NCBI GenBank assembly: GCA_902475545.1
Contig: CABRZP010000012.1
Coordinates: 1 to 61,847 of the forward strand
DNA length: 61,847 bases
DNA from: an uncultured bacterium
GTDB lineage: Bacteria > Cyanobacteriota > Vampirovibrionia > Gastranaerophilales > Gastranaerophilaceae
Direction: 5' to 3'
Of this stretch, positions 7,788 to 16,578 are shown piece after piece (the stretch's first letter is position 1; the number at the start of each line of letters is the position of its first letter). The notes below the pieces were generated by a model. That model made no database searches. It was not told the origin of the DNA and saw nothing but the letters and a program-made list of their open reading frames with translations. The translations under genes were made by a program, and so were the position numbers.

Positions 7788-8537
7788 CTAGTTAATTCTT
7801 TGGAACATATAACCAATACCACGGGCTGTTAATATAAGTTCAGGATTTGCAGGATCAGTTTCTAATTTTGAACGTAATCTTGAAATGTGAACATCAACTA
7901 CACGTGTATCTATTCTATGATCTGGCGGATAAGCCCAAACATGTTGCAAGATTTCATTTCTTGAGAAAGCTTGACCAGAATTATTTACTAATAATTCAAG
8001 TAAACTAAATTCCATACCGGTTAATCTGATTCTTTCATTCTTTCTATAAACTTGTCTTCTTGCAGTATCAATTTTAATATTTCCTGTAGTAATAACATTT
8101 TTAGTAACTTTACCTGATGGAGTAACCATTTCTCTGTTATTAGTTCTTCTCAAAACAGCTTTAACACGAGCTTCCAATTCTTTCGGACTGAAAGGTTTGA
8201 TAACATAGTCATCAGCACCTAATTCTAGACCTGTAATTCTTTCTGATACATCACCAAGTGCAGTTAGGATAATAATAGGTACGTCAGAATTTCTTCTAAT
8301 TTCTCTAGTTACACCATAACCGTCCATTTTTGGCATCATAACATCTAACACTACCAAATCCGGATTATATTTATTAAAAGCTGAAACAGCTTCTTCACCA
8401 TCTTGAGCTGTATAAACATCGTAACCAGCCATTTTCAAACGTGTTTCTAAAATACGTCTGATACTAGATTCATCATCTGCCAAAAGGATTCTTTGACGAT
8501 CTTCTGTTTCATTAGACATTTCAACATTTTCTGACAT
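7788..8537 (-). CDS. rpaB: RpaB-like OmpR-family response regulator
   Basis: A 249-aa two-component regulator. The receiver domain has acidic pocket DDE (21-23), phospho-acceptor Asp65 (VVLDVMMPKMDGYG), the Thr of LTALGD and the Lys of VIKPFSPKELEARV. A winged-helix DNA-binding domain follows (about 150-249), ending in TRVVDVHISRLRSKLE and RGIGYMF. The receiver is strikingly like cyanobacterial RpaB (SIRRILETRL, DVSERITGLELGADDYVIKPFS), the global regulator of the light and redox stress response; the symbol is used in that sense. No histidine kinase is adjacent, as is usual for RpaB. Its promoter holds a canonical-looking HLR1 repeat, which suggests autoregulation. Confidence 0.9.
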   Translation of the reverse strand: MSENVEMSNETEDRQRILLADDESSIRRILETRLKMAGYDVYTAQDGEEAVSAFNKYNPDLVVLDVMMPKMDGYGVTREIRRNSDVPIIILTALGDVSERITGLELGADDYVIKPFSPKELEARVKAVLRRTNNREMVTPSGKVTKNVITTGNIKIDTARRQVYRKNERIRLTGMEFSLLELLVNNSGQAFSRNEILQHVWAYPPDHRIDTRVVDVHISRLRSKLETDPANPELILTARGIGYMFQRIN

Positions 8538-8625
8538 AGTCTTTTCCTTACTTACTTTAAAGTCTTACACTAATTCATTACTCAAAAACAAAAAAATATT
8601 ACGTTATGTTTATTTTTTTATATTT

Positions 8626-8654
8626 TTATAACAATATGTTACACTAAGTTACAA
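8626..8654 (-). promoter_or_regulatory. rpaB promoter with overlapping HLR1-like box
   Basis: On the minus strand TTGTAA (8649-8654), a 17-bp spacer and TTATAA (8626-8631) make a promoter about 90 bp before the rpaB ATG. Overlapping the -35 box and spacer, the plus strand reads GTTACACTAAGTTACA at 8638-8653: two GTTACA hexamers 4 bp apart. That is the layout of the cyanobacterial HLR1 site recognised by RpaB. A site over core promoter elements would predict autorepression. Confidence 0.6.
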
Positions 8655-8689
8655 AAAATTGCAAGCATGTATTTAAGGAAAAATTTAAA

Positions 8690-9370
8690 TCAGTTCCACG
8701 GATAATCTTTTGGAATTTTCCAACCATTTCTGATTATCAATTCAGTACAGGACTTACCTCCCTCCCATCCTGAAACCGCTTTTCCGCAACCTTGTATCAA
8801 CTGGGCATTTGTAGTTGTTCGAGAGACCATATAAACATTACCATCAAGTACTATTCCATTATCCGTAAAATGTAATGCAAAATAAAAAATATCTCTACCA
8901 ACTATATTTGGACCGGATGGTCCATTCAAATCAACTAATAGGTAAAAATAATTAGTTCCATGGTTAACCATTCTAAAACATGTACCGTCATTTATACAAT
9001 GGCATCCCCACCCAAAATTTGCAACATTAATAGCTGAATTCCCTGCGGGAGTTTTACCTTTCCAATTGTTGTTTTTAGTATTTAATAGCGTAATGCCTTG
9101 TAAATAAGGTGCAAAGTAAGACTCAAAAATTCCGTAAGCATCATGAGTATCCAAAGCTACACCATACGTTTCAGGAGGTGTATAATTAAAATCAGGATCA
9201 TTTTCAGACATACGTAGAGCATTAACTAATGTAGAATAAGCTTTTTTAAGCTGAGATTCTGTTGCACGTTTTTGATATGTAGTTACTAATGCTGGGATTG
9301 TAACAGCTGCAACTACACCAATTATCCCGAGAGTTATTAAAACTTCTGCAAGCGTAAAACCTTTTTTCAT
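8690..9370 (-). CDS. type IV pilin-like prepilin (pseudopilin)
   Basis: 226 aa, exported and processed by prepilin peptidase. It begins MKKGFTLAEVLITLGIIGVV: a short leader ending in Gly, then mature FTLAEV with the Glu5 of type IV pilins and a hydrophobic alpha1 helix. The globular C-terminal part contains VDLNGPSGPNIVGRD, a motif shared with the second pseudopilin at 49919-51028 and possibly a calcium-binding loop. Two cysteines close together (GWGCHC) and further Cys near the end suggest disulfides. The ATG at 9370 is preferred over a TTG four codons earlier because GGGAG lies just upstream. It is isolated from assembly genes. Confidence 0.88.
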   Translation of the reverse strand: MKKGFTLAEVLITLGIIGVVAAVTIPALVTTYQKRATESQLKKAYSTLVNALRMSENDPDFNYTPPETYGVALDTHDAYGIFESYFAPYLQGITLLNTKNNNWKGKTPAGNSAINVANFGWGCHCINDGTCFRMVNHGTNYFYLLVDLNGPSGPNIVGRDIFYFALHFTDNGIVLDGNVYMVSRTTTNAQLIQGCGKAVSGWEGGKSCTELIIRNGWKIPKDYPWN

Positions 9371-9407
9371 GTCATCTCCCAATGTGATGTATTACTTCAT
9401 AGCACTT

Positions 9408-9419
9408 GTATTATAATAC
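9408..9419. promoter_or_regulatory. 12-bp palindrome containing a -10 box, upstream of XRE gene
   Basis: GTATTATAATAC is a perfect palindrome with TATAAT (9412-9417) at its centre, 16 bp before the ATG of the plus-strand XRE gene. A helix-turn-helix dimer binding here would block its own promoter. No good -35 box is seen. Autoregulation is inference. Confidence 0.4.
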
Positions 9420-9433
9420 GCGACAATAAAACT

Positions 9434-9658
9434 ATGCAAAAATATGAAGTAATGTATCACAAAATTATTGCTGATAATATTAAAAAATTAAGAAAACAGC
9501 ATAAATTATCACAAGAAAACTTTGCGGAACAAATTAACTGCTCACGGGAATTCGTCAGCAGAATGGAAAACCTTAAAGAAAAACCAAGCCTTAAAATGCT
9601 TTTAAAACTTTCATTTCTTTATAATGTCGATCCTACATATTTTTTTACTAATAATTAA
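9434..9658 (+). CDS. XRE-family helix-turn-helix regulator
   Basis: A 74-aa stand-alone Cro/C1-type DNA-binding domain: IADNIKKLRKQHKLSQENFA, recognition helix CSREFVSRMENLKEKPSLKML and FLYNVDPTYFF. An alternative ATG at codon 7 (MYHKII) would also leave a complete domain; neither start has a strong ribosome binding site. It diverges from the pseudopilin gene and sits over a TATAAT-centred palindrome. Its stop overlaps the convergent kdsB stop by 4 bp. No toxin partner is present, so its target is unknown. Confidence 0.85.
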   Translation: MQKYEVMYHKIIADNIKKLRKQHKLSQENFAEQINCSREFVSRMENLKEKPSLKMLLKLSFLYNVDPTYFFTNN

Positions 9659-10389
9659 AGTCTGGCAGCGACAATTTGTTTAAACTTTTCCAAATCTTCT
9701 CTTGTATCAATACCAACAGGAACAAAATCTACTACTGAAGTTTTTATTCTCATTCCATTCTCCAAAGCCCTAAGCTGTTCCAAACTTTCAGTTCTTTCTA
9801 AAGGAGTTTGAGGTAAAGTTGTCATTGCTTCCAAAGCCGAACGTTTATAACCGTAAATACCCAAATGACCATAAAAAGTTGCAATATTTGAATTACGTTC
9901 GAATGGAATTTTTGATCTTGAAAAATAAAGTGCAAACCCGTTATTATCAATTACACATTTAACAAGATTTGGATTGTTAATTTCTTCTTCATCAGTCAAA
10001 ACTCTTATTAATGTCGAAATATCCGCCATATCATCATCTTTTACATTTTTGATAACAGCATCTATACTTTCAGGTTTTATTAAAGGTTCATCTCCCTGCA
10101 AATTACAAATATAGGATATTTCAGGATGGCGGGAAACTACTTCCATAATCCTATCTGAACCGCATTTATGCTCAACAGAAGTCATTTCAACTTCTCCGCC
10201 AAAAGATTTTACGCAATCATATATTCTTTTATCATCGGTAGCTACAATAATCAAATCAGCAAGTTTTGACTGTTGAGCTTTTTCATAAACCCATTGAATT
10301 ACAGGCTTGCCCATCACTTCTAATAACGGTTTTCCTTCTAATCTGGAAGATCCGTATCTTGCAGGTATAATTATTGCAGTTTTTGACAT
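9655..10389 (-). CDS. kdsB: CMP-Kdo synthetase
   Basis: 3-deoxy-manno-octulosonate cytidylyltransferase: activates Kdo with CTP for addition to lipid A, a hallmark of LPS producers. 244 aa, the normal length. Landmarks are the N-terminal nucleotide loop IIPARYGSSRLEGKPL, ICNLQGDEPLI, YGHLGIYGYKRSAL and the C-terminal PVGIDTREDLEKF. AAGGAG precedes the ATG by 6 bases. It is the last gene of the accD-accA-prmA-kdsB run, separated from prmA by a 57-bp gap with a hairpin. Confidence 0.95.
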   Translation of the reverse strand: MSKTAIIIPARYGSSRLEGKPLLEVMGKPVIQWVYEKAQQSKLADLIIVATDDKRIYDCVKSFGGEVEMTSVEHKCGSDRIMEVVSRHPEISYICNLQGDEPLIKPESIDAVIKNVKDDDMADISTLIRVLTDEEEINNPNLVKCVIDNNGFALYFSRSKIPFERNSNIATFYGHLGIYGYKRSALEAMTTLPQTPLERTESLEQLRALENGMRIKTSVVDFVPVGIDTREDLEKFKQIVAARL

Positions 10390-10410
10390 AAATTTCTCCT
10401 TCTTATTAGA

Positions 10411-10432
10411 AAGTCGGCAAATATGCCGACTT
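10411..10432. terminator. intercistronic hairpin between prmA and kdsB
   Basis: AAGTCGGCA and TGCCGACTT form a perfect 9-bp stem with a 4-base loop. In the minus direction only TTTCT follows, so it is a weak terminator, attenuator or processing site. It would reduce kdsB expression relative to the upstream acc genes. Confidence 0.55.
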
Positions 10433-10446
10433 AAATTTTTAAATAA

Positions 10447-11448
10447 TTACTTTTGAACAACAAATGAAGTCCATTGATCTTGATGAATTTCTTCTACAAT
10501 TTTAAGACCTTCTCTATTAATTGCATTCAACACCATTTGTTTTTTCTCATCCAAAATCCCGCTAAGCGAAATATAACCGCCATCACGAGTTATGCGTTTT
10601 AAATCACCCATAATTTCAGCTAAAACAAAGTGTAAGATATTGGCACAAACAAAATCAAACGTATCATGAACATTTTCAACTGTTGCCAACTCAAAACAGA
10701 AATTATATTCGGAACTCTGAACTTGCTTTAATTTTCTATTTGAATATAACGAAACAATAGATTCCGAATCTGAATCTTCAAAATAAGTATCTAAATTTCG
10801 TTTCATATTATCTCGTGCAACTTCAATAACTGTTTCGTCGTTATCACAGCCATATACATAGCTTGCTCCGAGTTTTCTTGCTAGAATAGACAAAATACCG
10901 CTGCCCATACCTATATCTGCTACTTTATCACCTTTATTCATGTATTTTTCTAAAGCTTTCATACATAACTGAGTTGTCTGGTGAGTTCCGGTACCAAAAG
11001 CACAACCCGGTTCCATTTTAATAGTAACTTCATTTTCTTTCGGAGTATATTCAATCCATTCTGGTACAACCGCAATATTATCAGTTACATGAGTAACCTT
11101 CCATTTTTCTTTCCATTTTTTAGCCCAGTCTTCAGTCTTTTTTTCTTCAAGTTCAAATGACCAAGAGCCAAGATCTTCATCTGTCAAACCTCTAGCCAAA
11201 AACTTCTCTCTGGATAGATCTAAAACATTTTCAATATCATATTTTAATGACTCGTAAGCATCTTTTTCTTCTGAACGAAGAAAAATTTTAACAGTACCTT
11301 CAGTAGTTGAAACCATTTCTAAATCTTTATATGTTTCTTCAGCTAACACGATACCTTCACAGTCAAAATGAAAAAAGAATATATCAGAAATTAAATCCTC
11401 AATTTCAGGATTGATATTCATTCTCAATTCAAAATAATTCTTATCCAT
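10447..11448 (-). CDS. prmA: ribosomal protein L11 methyltransferase
   Basis: SAM-dependent trimethylation of ribosomal protein L11. 333 aa. The central substrate/SAM signature is EPGCAFGTGTHQTTQLC; the Rossmann motif I is KVADIGMGSGILSILARKLGA, with a DNDE acidic residue. An insertion of about 40 residues (SDSESIVSLYSN...ATVENVHD) separates motif I from ANILHFVLAEI, making it slightly longer than the E. coli enzyme. AAGGAT precedes the ATG. It is 44 bp downstream of accA in the same orientation. Confidence 0.92.
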   Translation of the reverse strand: MDKNYFELRMNINPEIEDLISDIFFFHFDCEGIVLAEETYKDLEMVSTTEGTVKIFLRSEEKDAYESLKYDIENVLDLSREKFLARGLTDEDLGSWSFELEEKKTEDWAKKWKEKWKVTHVTDNIAVVPEWIEYTPKENEVTIKMEPGCAFGTGTHQTTQLCMKALEKYMNKGDKVADIGMGSGILSILARKLGASYVYGCDNDETVIEVARDNMKRNLDTYFEDSDSESIVSLYSNRKLKQVQSSEYNFCFELATVENVHDTFDFVCANILHFVLAEIMGDLKRITRDGGYISLSGILDEKKQMVLNAINREGLKIVEEIHQDQWTSFVVQK

Positions 11449-11492
11449 AATAATCCTTAATTATAAAGATTGATACTCAATCTTACAGTATT

Positions 11493-12446
11493 TTAACTTA
11501 AAAATTCACCCATTTTTCGGAACTTATCATATCTATGATTTCTTAACTCTTCTGCGGACATGACGGACAATTCATCAAGAGCTTCCAAAATAGTTTTCTT
11601 CATTTCAGCAGCAATAAATTCATAATCGGTATGAGCACCACGAGTAGGTTCTTTAATTGCACCATCAATAATACCGTGTTCCAAAAGGTGAGGAGCTGTA
11701 ATTTTTAAAGCAGTAGCAGCTTCCAGATTTTTAGAAGCATCTCTCCAAAGAATTGAAGCACAACCTTCTGGTGAAATTACTGTGTAATAAGCATGTTCCA
11801 ATAAATAAACTTTATTAGCAACAGCTAAACCTAATGCTCCGCCGGAACAACCTTCTCCAGAAATAATAGCTATAACAGGAACTCCCAGCTTTTGCATTTC
11901 TCTAAGATTCATAGCAATAGCAGCACCTTGAGCATGTTCTTCTGCACTAATCCCCGGATAAGCCCCCGGTGTATCAATAATTGTTACAATTGGGATATTG
12001 AACTTATTGGCATGCTTAAATAATCTTAAAGCCTTTCTGTACCCTTCAGGCTGAGGCATACCAAAATTATATTCTAAATTTTCTTTTGTAGATTTACCCT
12101 TCATTGTACCAATAATCATAATTGGACGACCATCTAGTTTAGCAAGACCGCCAACAATTGCTCTATCATCAGTACCAACTCTATCCCCGTGAAGTTCAAC
12201 AAAGTCTGTACACATTAAATTTACATAATCTAAGAACTTCGGACGTTCCGGATGTCTTGCAATCTGCATTTTCTGGGTAGGATCAAGGTTTGCAAACAAT
12301 TCTTTTTTAAAATCTTCTGCTTCTTGCTCCAATGTTTCAATATCTTTATTTAAATCCATACCGGACTCCAAACTCATTTTTTTTAGTTCCTCTATTTTAC
12401 CTTGAATTTCCAATATAGGTTTTTCAAAATCTAAAGCTGCTGCCAT
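11493..12446 (-). CDS. accA: acetyl-CoA carboxylase carboxyltransferase, alpha subunit
   Basis: With AccD it transfers the carboxyl group from biotin to acetyl-CoA, making malonyl-CoA for fatty acid synthesis. 317 aa, full length. Recognisable segments include LDFEKPI at the N-terminus, TPGAYPGISAEEHAQ, AIISGEGCSGGALGL and VISPEGCASILW with RDASKNLEAA. AGGAG lies 9 bases before the ATG. It follows accD by 12 bp; the pair is certainly one operon. Biotin genes (bioB, bioD) are elsewhere in the window. Confidence 0.97.
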   Translation of the reverse strand: MAAALDFEKPILEIQGKIEELKKMSLESGMDLNKDIETLEQEAEDFKKELFANLDPTQKMQIARHPERPKFLDYVNLMCTDFVELHGDRVGTDDRAIVGGLAKLDGRPIMIIGTMKGKSTKENLEYNFGMPQPEGYRKALRLFKHANKFNIPIVTIIDTPGAYPGISAEEHAQGAAIAMNLREMQKLGVPVIAIISGEGCSGGALGLAVANKVYLLEHAYYTVISPEGCASILWRDASKNLEAATALKITAPHLLEHGIIDGAIKEPTRGAHTDYEFIAAEMKKTILEALDELSVMSAEELRNHRYDKFRKMGEFLS

Positions 12447-12458
12447 TATAATATACTC

Positions 12459-13322
12459 CTATTCATGCATAGACAGGATATTAGCTAGAGTATCACGTAA
12501 ATCTTTACGAGAAGAAACAACATCAACCTGACCATATTTCATCAAGTATTCTGCGGTTTGGAAATCAGCAGGAAGCTTTTGTCTTATTGTCTGTTCAATA
12601 ACACGTCTGCCTGCAAAACCAACTCTGGCACCCTGTTCTGCAATAATAATGTCTCCTAAAGTTCCGAAACTGGCAGTTACACCGCCAAATGTCGGATCTG
12701 TAATTAAATTAATATATAATAAACCTGCCTCATCTAATCTGGCACAAGCACAAGAAGTTTTAGCCATCTGCATTAAACTCAATGCACTTTCCTGCATTCT
12801 GGCACCTCCTGAAGAAGTTATAACCAAAACAGGAAGTTTTAATTCAATAGCTTTTTCCATGATACGTGTAACTTTTTCACCAACTACACTACCCATAGAG
12901 CCACCCATAAAATCAAAATCCATAATAGCAGTTGCAACCTTATGACCTTCAATTGTTGCAATACCTGTAACTACAGCATCATCCATATTTGTTTTAGCCT
13001 GAGCTGCCGCCAATCTGTCTTTATAACTTTCTGTATCAACAAATTCTAATGGATCTGTAGGTTTAATCTCAGTAAACAGTTCTTCAAATGATCCTTCATC
13101 AAACAACTGTTTAATTCTTGTTCTTGCATTTACCCTAAAATGATAATCACAAACAGGGCAAACCATATTATTTTCTTCAATATCTTTTTTTAACAGTTGA
13201 GCATCACAATGAACACATTTTGTCCATAAATCCGGATTAGCCTCTATTTCGACTCTGGCTTCAAGTGCACGTCGTTGAATTTGGGCTTCTTTCCGCTTCT
13301 CAAACCAATCTTGAACTGTCAT
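12459..13322 (-). CDS. accD: acetyl-CoA carboxylase carboxyltransferase, beta subunit
   Basis: Zinc-containing beta subunit of the carboxyltransferase. 287 aa, normal length. The N-terminal four-Cys zinc ribbon is C36-x2-C39 and C55-x2-C58. The crotonase-like fold contains DAVVTGIATIEGH, DFDFMGGSMGSVVGEK, TSSGGARMQE, TFGGVTASF and RVGFAGRRVIEQT. AAAGGAA precedes the ATG at a rather long spacing. It is the first gene of the accD-accA-prmA-kdsB run. Confidence 0.97.
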   Translation of the reverse strand: MTVQDWFEKRKEAQIQRRALEARVEIEANPDLWTKCVHCDAQLLKKDIEENNMVCPVCDYHFRVNARTRIKQLFDEGSFEELFTEIKPTDPLEFVDTESYKDRLAAAQAKTNMDDAVVTGIATIEGHKVATAIMDFDFMGGSMGSVVGEKVTRIMEKAIELKLPVLVITSSGGARMQESALSLMQMAKTSCACARLDEAGLLYINLITDPTFGGVTASFGTLGDIIIAEQGARVGFAGRRVIEQTIRQKLPADFQTAEYLMKYGQVDVVSSRKDLRDTLANILSMHE

Positions 13323-13430
13323 ATTATGAATTCCTTTACTGTATCCCTAATAAAAATATAATTTTCTTACACCATAATTATACACGAAAATATTTCAATG
13401 GCAAAAATGAGTAAATTTTGTTTACAATGT

Positions 13431-14225
13431 CTAATCATAAAGATGAAGTTTTTGCTTCACCGATTCTATAAAATCCGTACATTCAGGAGAGTTAGAAAAA
13501 TCTAATATAGTATAAAACCTTCCACTACTAAACATACTATCATAGTTAGATTTTGAAGAATATTTAGCATGACATTTATTAAAGTTATAATTCGGAGTCG
13601 TTATTCTTATGACAGGTTTACATCTTGTTTGAATATACCTATCATTATCATTCATACACATTTCATAAACCCTTGAATCTCTACTTAAACTATCACAATT
13701 TTGTTTTGGCATAATACCATATATTCCACAGAAATAACTATCTGTTTGAGATTCTCTAAGTTGAAGTTTTGGTCCTGGGGATACTGAAGTTGTTACATCC
13801 TCAGTATAACCAAACAATTCATTTTTATATACTTGTTTTATCTTTCGAACACAGTCAGGTCTACCGGATACAACATATTTTGGTTTTTCAAACTTATCAA
13901 ATTCTATATAACAAGTATCAGTACCCAATTTCTGAGTTGTAAATTTTGCAGTTATCCTTATCCTAGGAGTACAACGACCAGAGCTAATATGTTGTTTAAG
14001 CTCATAAATATCAGCCAAGCAGTTATTATAACTATCTTGCTGTGTTTTTAATTTATCACAATCTTCAGGTGTAAAAAAAAGACCTCCACAATTATACGTC
14101 GGAATCGATTTTTTAAAGGTAATATTAGCAAACGTATCATAAGCATTTACTATATGTTTCCACCCAAAAGCTGTAATAATTAACATGCCTAAAATAATTA
14201 TACTAATATATCTTTTTCTATTCAT
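13431..14225 (-). CDS. exported Cys-rich protein made of two tandem domains
   Basis: 264 aa, function unknown. A membrane anchor or signal helix (about residues 6-20) precedes two copies of one domain (about 44-135 and 163-258). Each copy runs YxCG..P..CD.L..........C....I....C.P.IRIT......C.....Y, then a strand region and a final C-x6/7-K. Each copy therefore has about six Cys at matching spacing, suggesting three disulfides per domain and an extracytoplasmic location. GGGGAG precedes the ATG. It is 12 bp downstream of a matrixin-like protease gene and probably cotranscribed with it. Confidence 0.75.
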   Translation of the reverse strand: MNRKRYISIIILGMLIITAFGWKHIVNAYDTFANITFKKSIPTYNCGGLFFTPEDCDKLKTQQDSYNNCLADIYELKQHISSGRCTPRIRITAKFTTQKLGTDTCYIEFDKFEKPKYVVSGRPDCVRKIKQVYKNELFGYTEDVTTSVSPGPKLQLRESQTDSYFCGIYGIMPKQNCDSLSRDSRVYEMCMNDNDRYIQTRCKPVIRITTPNYNFNKCHAKYSSKSNYDSMFSSGRFYTILDFSNSPECTDFIESVKQKLHLYD

Positions 14226-14237
14226 AACAACTCCCCA

Positions 14238-15029
14238 TTATTTATTTGAATCCCTATAATGCTTGCGTATTTTTTCTTGCAATTCATTTGATATTTGAAC
14301 ATTTTGCAAGGACATGTGATATTTACGCAGATTTGCAATTGCCTCGGATTCTTCTAACAAATTACGTTCAGGTTCGACTTTCACCTCATCTTTAACTTTT
14401 TCAAACTCAGTTTTTGCCTGTTTTGTAATTATTCTTGCAACAACTTCATCTAAATCACTTCCGCTAACCCCATATTTTGAAGCAATCTCCGAAACACTCT
14501 TTCCTTGAGGAAAAGTATATAGCCAATTTATTGAAAGTCTGTCACCTTCTCCCACATGTAAAACGCCTCTCTGATGCGGAGTATACATAATATCTTTTTT
14601 AAACGGGCTGTGCCCTAAACCTACGGCATGACCTATTTCATGCAAAATAGTATGGTAAACCTCATCTTCATCCATATAATCAGCATGTACAAGACCTTCT
14701 GTCAATCCGATTGAAACTTCAGCACTATATAACCTATTAGCTTTATCAAAATGAAAATAACAGCATCCAAGTGCCGTACGCTCAACCCTTTTCCAATCAA
14801 TATTTACATTAGAAGAAAGAAGATTATCAACTACAATAAATGAAACTTTACCGTTAGAAACTTTATGCCATTCATCAAGAGCTCTTTTAACAAGACCTCT
14901 GTATTTTAGATCCTGACCTTTTTTTGAATAGAATTTCATTGGAGCAATATAAACCTTCAACGGCATCATGTTCCAGCGAATTAATCTTCCGTTTTTTACA
15001 GATTCTTGTAAATATGTTTTCTTCTCCAT
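14238..15029 (-). CDS. matrixin-like (M10) zinc metalloprotease
   Basis: 263 aa. The zinc-binding HEIGHAVGLGH (His130, Glu131, His134, His140) with a downstream Met-turn (IMYTP, Met148) places it in the metzincin/matrixin group. The N-terminal part resembles the matrixin catalytic domain (KRALDEWHKVSNGKVSF). There is no signal peptide, propeptide or hemopexin domain. The C-terminal ~90 residues are charged and helical. Export, if any, is unexplained; it may act in the cytoplasm or have another start. No ribosome binding site is seen. It forms a pair with the Cys-rich exported protein downstream. Confidence 0.82.
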   Translation of the reverse strand: MEKKTYLQESVKNGRLIRWNMMPLKVYIAPMKFYSKKGQDLKYRGLVKRALDEWHKVSNGKVSFIVVDNLLSSNVNIDWKRVERTALGCCYFHFDKANRLYSAEVSIGLTEGLVHADYMDEDEVYHTILHEIGHAVGLGHSPFKKDIMYTPHQRGVLHVGEGDRLSINWLYTFPQGKSVSEIASKYGVSGSDLDEVVARIITKQAKTEFEKVKDEVKVEPERNLLEESEAIANLRKYHMSLQNVQISNELQEKIRKHYRDSNK

Positions 15030-15095
15030 ATTTTTATTGTATAATAAAATATACCAGAAGAAAAGTTAATGTATTACAGACATAAGGAGGAAATT

Positions 15096-15437
15096 ATGGG
15101 AATGAATTTAATGAAAATTATGCAACAAGTTCAAGCTGCACAACAAAAATTAGGTGTTGCTCAAGAAGAACTTGCAAATCTTGAAATTTCAGGAGAAGCA
15201 GCTAATGGTGCAGTTAAAGTTATTATGAACGGTCAGGGAAGATTCAAATCAATTTCAATTAAACCTGAAGCTATCAATCCGGAAAATCCTTCAGCTGTAG
15301 ATTCTGAAACTGTAGAAATGCTTGAAGATATTATTACTCAAGCTATGCAACAAGCTAGTGATAAAGCTGCCACAAATATGGAAGCAAAAATGACTTCTAT
15401 TACAGGTGGACTAAAAATTCCGGGATTATTCAAATAA
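15096..15437 (+). CDS. ybaB: YbaB/EbfC nucleoid-associated protein
   Basis: 113-aa DNA-binding protein of the EbfC family, nearly always upstream of recR. The start at 15096 is set by AAGGAGG 5 bases upstream. The protein reads MGMNLMKIMQQVQAAQQK...GxVKVxMNGQG, the family pattern of a helical hairpin around a beta sheet. Its stop is 1 bp before the recR ATG. Confidence 0.93.
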   Translation: MGMNLMKIMQQVQAAQQKLGVAQEELANLEISGEAANGAVKVIMNGQGRFKSISIKPEAINPENPSAVDSETVEMLEDIITQAMQQASDKAATNMEAKMTSITGGLKIPGLFK

Positions 15438-15438
15438 A

Positions 15439-16035
15439 ATGATATATCCAAAATCAATAGCATCATTAATAGAACAATTTCAAAAATTTCCGTCAGTCGG
15501 ACCTAAGTCCGCTCAAAGAATGGCTTTTCATTTGTTAAGAATGCCTATGGCTGATGTGGAAAATTTTGCAAAAGCAGTAATTGAAGCAAAACAAAACACT
15601 CATACATGTGAAATTTGCTTCAATTTGTCTGCTACAAGCCCATGCGAAATTTGTTCATCCACACAACGAGACCGCTCCACTATTTGTGTTATTGCGGAAA
15701 CTAAAGATTTAATAGCTATTGAAAAGACTAATGAATTTAAAGGGTTATACCATGTTTTGCAAGGTTTGATATCTCCAATGGACGGTATTGGTGCAGATGA
15801 TATAAGAATAAAAGAATTACTTAACAGGCTGACAAATGACGAAGTAAAAGAAGTAATTTTAGCCTTAAGTCCATCAGTTGAAGGGGAAGCAACAAGCCTT
15901 TATTTGACAAAACTTATTAAACCGTTTGGTATTAAAGTATCCCGCATTGCATTTGGACTTCCTGTTGGTGCGGATTTAGAGTATGCAGACGAAATCACAA
16001 TTGCAAAAGCGATAGAAGGCAGACACGAAATTTAA
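15439..16035 (+). CDS. recR: recombination mediator RecR
   Basis: 198-aa recombinational repair protein that, with RecFO, loads RecA at gaps. It has an N-terminal helix-hairpin-helix (FPSVGPKSAQRMAFHLL), a four-Cys zinc finger (CEICFNLS...CEIC), a Toprim domain (ICVIAETKDLIAIEKT...YHVLQGLISPMDGIGADDI) and the C-terminal ARGVPVG-like FGLPVGADLEYAD. Normal length. It is translationally coupled to ybaB. Confidence 0.97.
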   Translation: MIYPKSIASLIEQFQKFPSVGPKSAQRMAFHLLRMPMADVENFAKAVIEAKQNTHTCEICFNLSATSPCEICSSTQRDRSTICVIAETKDLIAIEKTNEFKGLYHVLQGLISPMDGIGADDIRIKELLNRLTNDEVKEVILALSPSVEGEATSLYLTKLIKPFGIKVSRIAFGLPVGADLEYADEITIAKAIEGRHEI

Positions 16036-16065
16036 ACAGCCTAAACATTAAGGAGTTTTTCTTCA

Positions 16066-16497
16066 ATGGTCTCAAATAAAATTAATTCCGAATCAAAAAT
16101 GTATTTAACAGGGATTATAATTACTGTTATTGCACTTTTTATAATTACTGCTGTCATTTTCTTATTTATGATATCAAATAAATTAGATATAGTAATGACT
16201 CAAGCTGCAAGTATTACGTACACATATTTTATAAAAATTGCAGATAGAATTCTGGCAGTATTACTAATTTTTGCCATCTTACCAATCACAATATATCAGC
16301 TTTTATCAAAGAACAAGACAAATACTGATAAAACTATAAGTCTAATTGCAACACTTTTATTAGTAATATTCACATCTATATTCTTCTATGGAGAATATTA
16401 TTTTATGAAAAAATATTCAACAGGAGAATTAAATACCTCTAAAATGTTTTCTACACCTTCAATTGAGACCAAAATCTTTGATAAAATAATTAAATAA
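16066..16497 (+). CDS. small membrane protein, three predicted helices
   Basis: 143 aa, not recognised. Hydrophobic helices lie at about residues 13-37, 60-83 and 93-113, linked by short polar loops. The C-terminal tail (about 115-143) is polar. AAGGAG precedes the ATG. It is 30 bp downstream of recR and ahead of clpB, so it could be read through from the ybaB-recR transcript. No function is inferred. Confidence 0.75.
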   Translation: MVSNKINSESKMYLTGIIITVIALFIITAVIFLFMISNKLDIVMTQAASITYTYFIKIADRILAVLLIFAILPITIYQLLSKNKTNTDKTISLIATLLLVIFTSIFFYGEYYFMKKYSTGELNTSKMFSTPSIETKIFDKIIK

Positions 16498-16578
16498 AAG
16501 TTAATTTACAATGACTTTGTTAAAAATAACGTTAAAATAAAAATATAGAAAGTTATTTTGAATGGAGTTGATGTAATT

